Shown here: positions 4,044-5,748 of the stretch, piece after piece | How positions within the stretch are numbered: position 1 is the stretch's first letter | Layout: each line of letters opens with the position of its first letter | DNA from: Chloroflexota bacterium | Lineage (GTDB): Bacteria; Chloroflexota; Anaerolineae; Promineifilales; Promineifilaceae | Reading direction: 5' to 3' | Length of the DNA: 5,748 nt | NCBI GenBank assembly: GCA_008501785.1 | Contig: QQUD01000527.1 | Coordinates: 1 to 5,748 of the forward strand | Notes under the pieces: generated by a model | Told to the model about the DNA's origin: nothing | The model's database searches: none | What the model saw: the letters and a program-made list of their open reading frames with translations, nothing else | Translations under genes and position numbers: made by a program

Positions 4044-5714
4044 ATGGACCGTGAATCAGTAATAAGCAATATTAAAGATGCAAAATGGTATGACTTAACG
4101 CAAGCATTAAGCGTGTTTACCCCGCCGTGGCCGGGTGAAATGCCGCTGCAAGTGCATTTCTTCAAACGGCTAACGGGGTCGTTTGGTGGTGGACAAGGTG
4201 CAAATGGGCAGCTAATCGAATGGAGTAACAACACCGGCACCCATTTGGTTGGACCCCGTGCATTCCATTCGGGAGCCACAGCCATTGCCGACATTTCCTT
4301 GACCGATTTGTGCGGAGAAGGTGTTGTCGTTGATATATCAGATGCGGTGTCAGATTACAGTTTGTACACACCGGAAATGATTACCGAACGGGTTGAGGTG
4401 AAGGAAGGCGATATTCTGATTATCAACACCGGCTATCACAAATACGGGTGGGATCAGCCCGATGTGGAAAATGAAAATGCGCAGGGCGGCATCGAAAACA
4501 AAGAATTTGGCTATTATTTGCGCCATCCAGGGCCATCGCCTGAATTTTTCGAATGGGCGCTAAACATGAAGCTGAAGGTGGTTGGCGTCGATTGTGGCTG
4601 TGCCGAGCACCCGATGAACACCAATTTGCGCACCATGCATGGGCGTGAGTTTGATAAAGCGGAAGCGAAGCTGAAAGAAACACATGGCAAAACGTGGGAC
4701 GAACTATATCCGGCAGAATGGTATCACGAGTTGACCCACATCAAGATGCCGAAAGCAGGGCTGCTGCTGGCCGAATCACTCGGTGGAAACATTGATGAAC
4801 TAAACAACCAACGCGCCTGGATTATGATTCAACCTATCCCGTTTATGGAAGTTGAGTCAGCATGGAGCCGTGTGGCAGCTTTGCAAGCCCCTGATGACAT
4901 GAGCAATGATGATTTCTTTGCCGCAATGCGCGAGACGAAAATGCTGGATTTAACATTGCCATTTAGCGTGCAAACGCCGCAGTGGGCAAATTACGAGCCG
5001 CTGAGTGTGAAGTACACAAAGCGGGTTGGTGGGCAATATTTTGGACTGGGTCGCAACAATGCACACTGTCGCGCCAGCTTCCATTTGGCATCACATATGG
5101 ATGGTGAGAAGCATTTTCATGCGGCAGGTCGCACAATTGGCGAGATGCCGATGGATTATTGGACAGGTCCTGGCGTGATTGTGGATATTTCGGACAAGGT
5201 GAGCAATTCAAGCGTGTACACGCCAGCGATGATTGAGGAAGCGGTTGATATTCGAGAAGGCGATATTTTGCTGATTAAAACAGGTTGGCATCAATATGGC
5301 TGGAACAGCGAGGAGTCGGATGAGTTCCGCTACATGATCAAACATCCAGGGCCATCACCTGATTTTGCGGATTGGTGTGTGCAGAAAAAGATTAAGTGGC
5401 TGGGTGTGGATTGTGTGGCGATGGAGCATCCGATGAACACAATTCAGCGGGATTGGCATCCGAAGACGTTTGCGGAAGCGAATCAAAAGCTGATTGACCA
5501 GTACGGCAAAGATTGGGATGAGATGTATCCGCTGGACAAATATTATCAAGATATGCATTTAAATTTGTTCTCGAAGGGGATTGTGCATGCGGAGAATTTG
5601 GGTGGTGATTTGGCGGGGGCGGAAAACGGCCGTTACTTCATCGCCGCCTTCATCCAAAAAGGAATGGAACTCGCCTCTTGCTGGGGCCGGTTTGTGGCAT
5701 TTGCCGAAAAGTAA
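4044..5714 (+). CDS. Tandem two-domain cyclase-family protein, N-terminal domain with degenerate metal motif
   Basis: 556 residues, twice the usual length of about 210-290 for cyclase-family (PF04199, kynurenine formamidase or isatin hydrolase-like) enzymes, and made of two homologous halves. Domain 1 (about 12-275) and domain 2 (about 297-555) share DLT near the start, then GVVVDISD/GVIVDISD, VYTP-type segments, EGDIL.I.TG..QYGW, HPGPSP, GVDC...EHPMNT, and H...AE.LGG near the end. Domain 2 has an intact HxxxHxDxxxH metal motif (His347, His351, Asp353, His357) plus His505 and Glu517, 12 apart as in KynB. In domain 1 only His67 remains in register; the other ligand positions are Asn63, Val69 and Ala73, although His75 is close by and His232/Glu244 are kept. 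Domain 2 is probably the metal hydrolase and domain 1 a structural or regulatory partner. The substrate is unknown. The gene is probably co-transcribed with the nucleosidase upstream. Confidence 0.88.
   Translation: MDRESVISNIKDAKWYDLTQALSVFTPPWPGEMPLQVHFFKRLTGSFGGGQGANGQLIEWSNNTGTHLVGPRAFHSGATAIADISLTDLCGEGVVVDISDAVSDYSLYTPEMITERVEVKEGDILIINTGYHKYGWDQPDVENENAQGGIENKEFGYYLRHPGPSPEFFEWALNMKLKVVGVDCGCAEHPMNTNLRTMHGREFDKAEAKLKETHGKTWDELYPAEWYHELTHIKMPKAGLLLAESLGGNIDELNNQRAWIMIQPIPFMEVESAWSRVAALQAPDDMSNDDFFAAMRETKMLDLTLPFSVQTPQWANYEPLSVKYTKRVGGQYFGLGRNNAHCRASFHLASHMDGEKHFHAAGRTIGEMPMDYWTGPGVIVDISDKVSNSSVYTPAMIEEAVDIREGDILLIKTGWHQYGWNSEESDEFRYMIKHPGPSPDFADWCVQKKIKWLGVDCVAMEHPMNTIQRDWHPKTFAEANQKLIDQYGKDWDEMYPLDKYYQDMHLNLFSKGIVHAENLGGDLAGAENGRYFIAAFIQKGMELASCWGRFVAFAEK
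5625..5634. repeat. AACGGCCGTT palindromic motif, copy 5
   Basis: This copy is in domain 2 of the tandem cyclase, read GAA AAC GGC CGT (Glu-Asn-Gly-Arg). The aligned residues are Asn-Gln-Arg in domain 1 and Asn-Arg-Arg in the left-edge cyclase, so the motif arose by substitution with no added codons. Upstream 50 bases: about 25 G, 4 C; downstream: about 10 G, 16 C. Confidence 0.6.
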
Positions 5715-5748
5715 CCAAAAAGCCGCCAGACGGATTTACATTGAATCC

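Noticed and set aside
3656..4294. 212-codon open frame on the minus strand
   Set aside because: It spans two well-supported + strand genes and their gap, has no family-like motifs, and is explained as a shadow frame.
5715..5748. Terminator after the tandem cyclase
   Set aside because: The last 34 bases show no stem-loop or T-run; a terminator may lie beyond the window.

Overview
This is a bacterial window of about 5.7 kb at moderate GC. Every supported gene lies on the + strand. No gene is diagnostic of a lineage. The mix of accessory enzymes (cyclase-family hydrolases, a DinB-fold protein, an alpha/beta hydrolase with a helical N-terminal extension, a nucleosidase) would suit an environmental bacterium such as a Chloroflexota member, but that is a weak inference.

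Layout. Bases 2-352 are the 3' end of a cyclase-family (kynurenine formamidase-like) gene. Next come a deaminase of the TadA/CDA fold (430-960) and a DinB-family protein (957-1499), which share an ATGA overlap and so form a coupled pair. A YefM-like antitoxin gene follows (1544-1852). Its 3' end has been fused out of frame to the last 28 codons of a YoeB-like toxin, so this toxin-antitoxin module has been destroyed by an internal deletion. The gap 1853-2041 holds a compact foldable element at 1878-1943 (an outer stem enclosing two hairpins). An alpha/beta hydrolase with an N-terminal helical domain covers 2042-2989. The gap 2990-3347 is mostly a MITE-like inverted repeat (3090-3262) whose core is two dRS3-like ATTCCC-N8-GGGAAT palindromes. 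An MTA/SAH-nucleosidase-like protein (3348-4019) is followed after 24 bases by a 556-residue protein made of two tandem cyclase-family domains (4044-5714). The N-terminal domain has lost most of the first metal motif and the C-terminal domain keeps it. The cyclase fragment at the left edge is related to this protein, so the window lies inside or beside a cyclase-rich locus.

Most unusual signal. The palindrome (A)ACGGCCGT(T) occurs five times, always inside a gene and always read as Glu-Asn-Gly-Arg or Glu-Thr-Ala-Val. Each copy sits at a sharp switch in strand composition: the 50 bases before it are G-rich and C-poor, and the 50 bases after it are C-rich and G-poor. Because the motif is palindromic, the arrangement looks the same from either strand. 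This suggests a site where a strand-specific process (break repair, resection, replication or a site-directed enzyme) starts or stops. It cuts across gene function and no ordinary annotation explains it.

Functional links between neighbours are limited. The deaminase-DinB pair and the nucleosidase-cyclase pair each look co-transcribed, but no single pathway joins the whole window.
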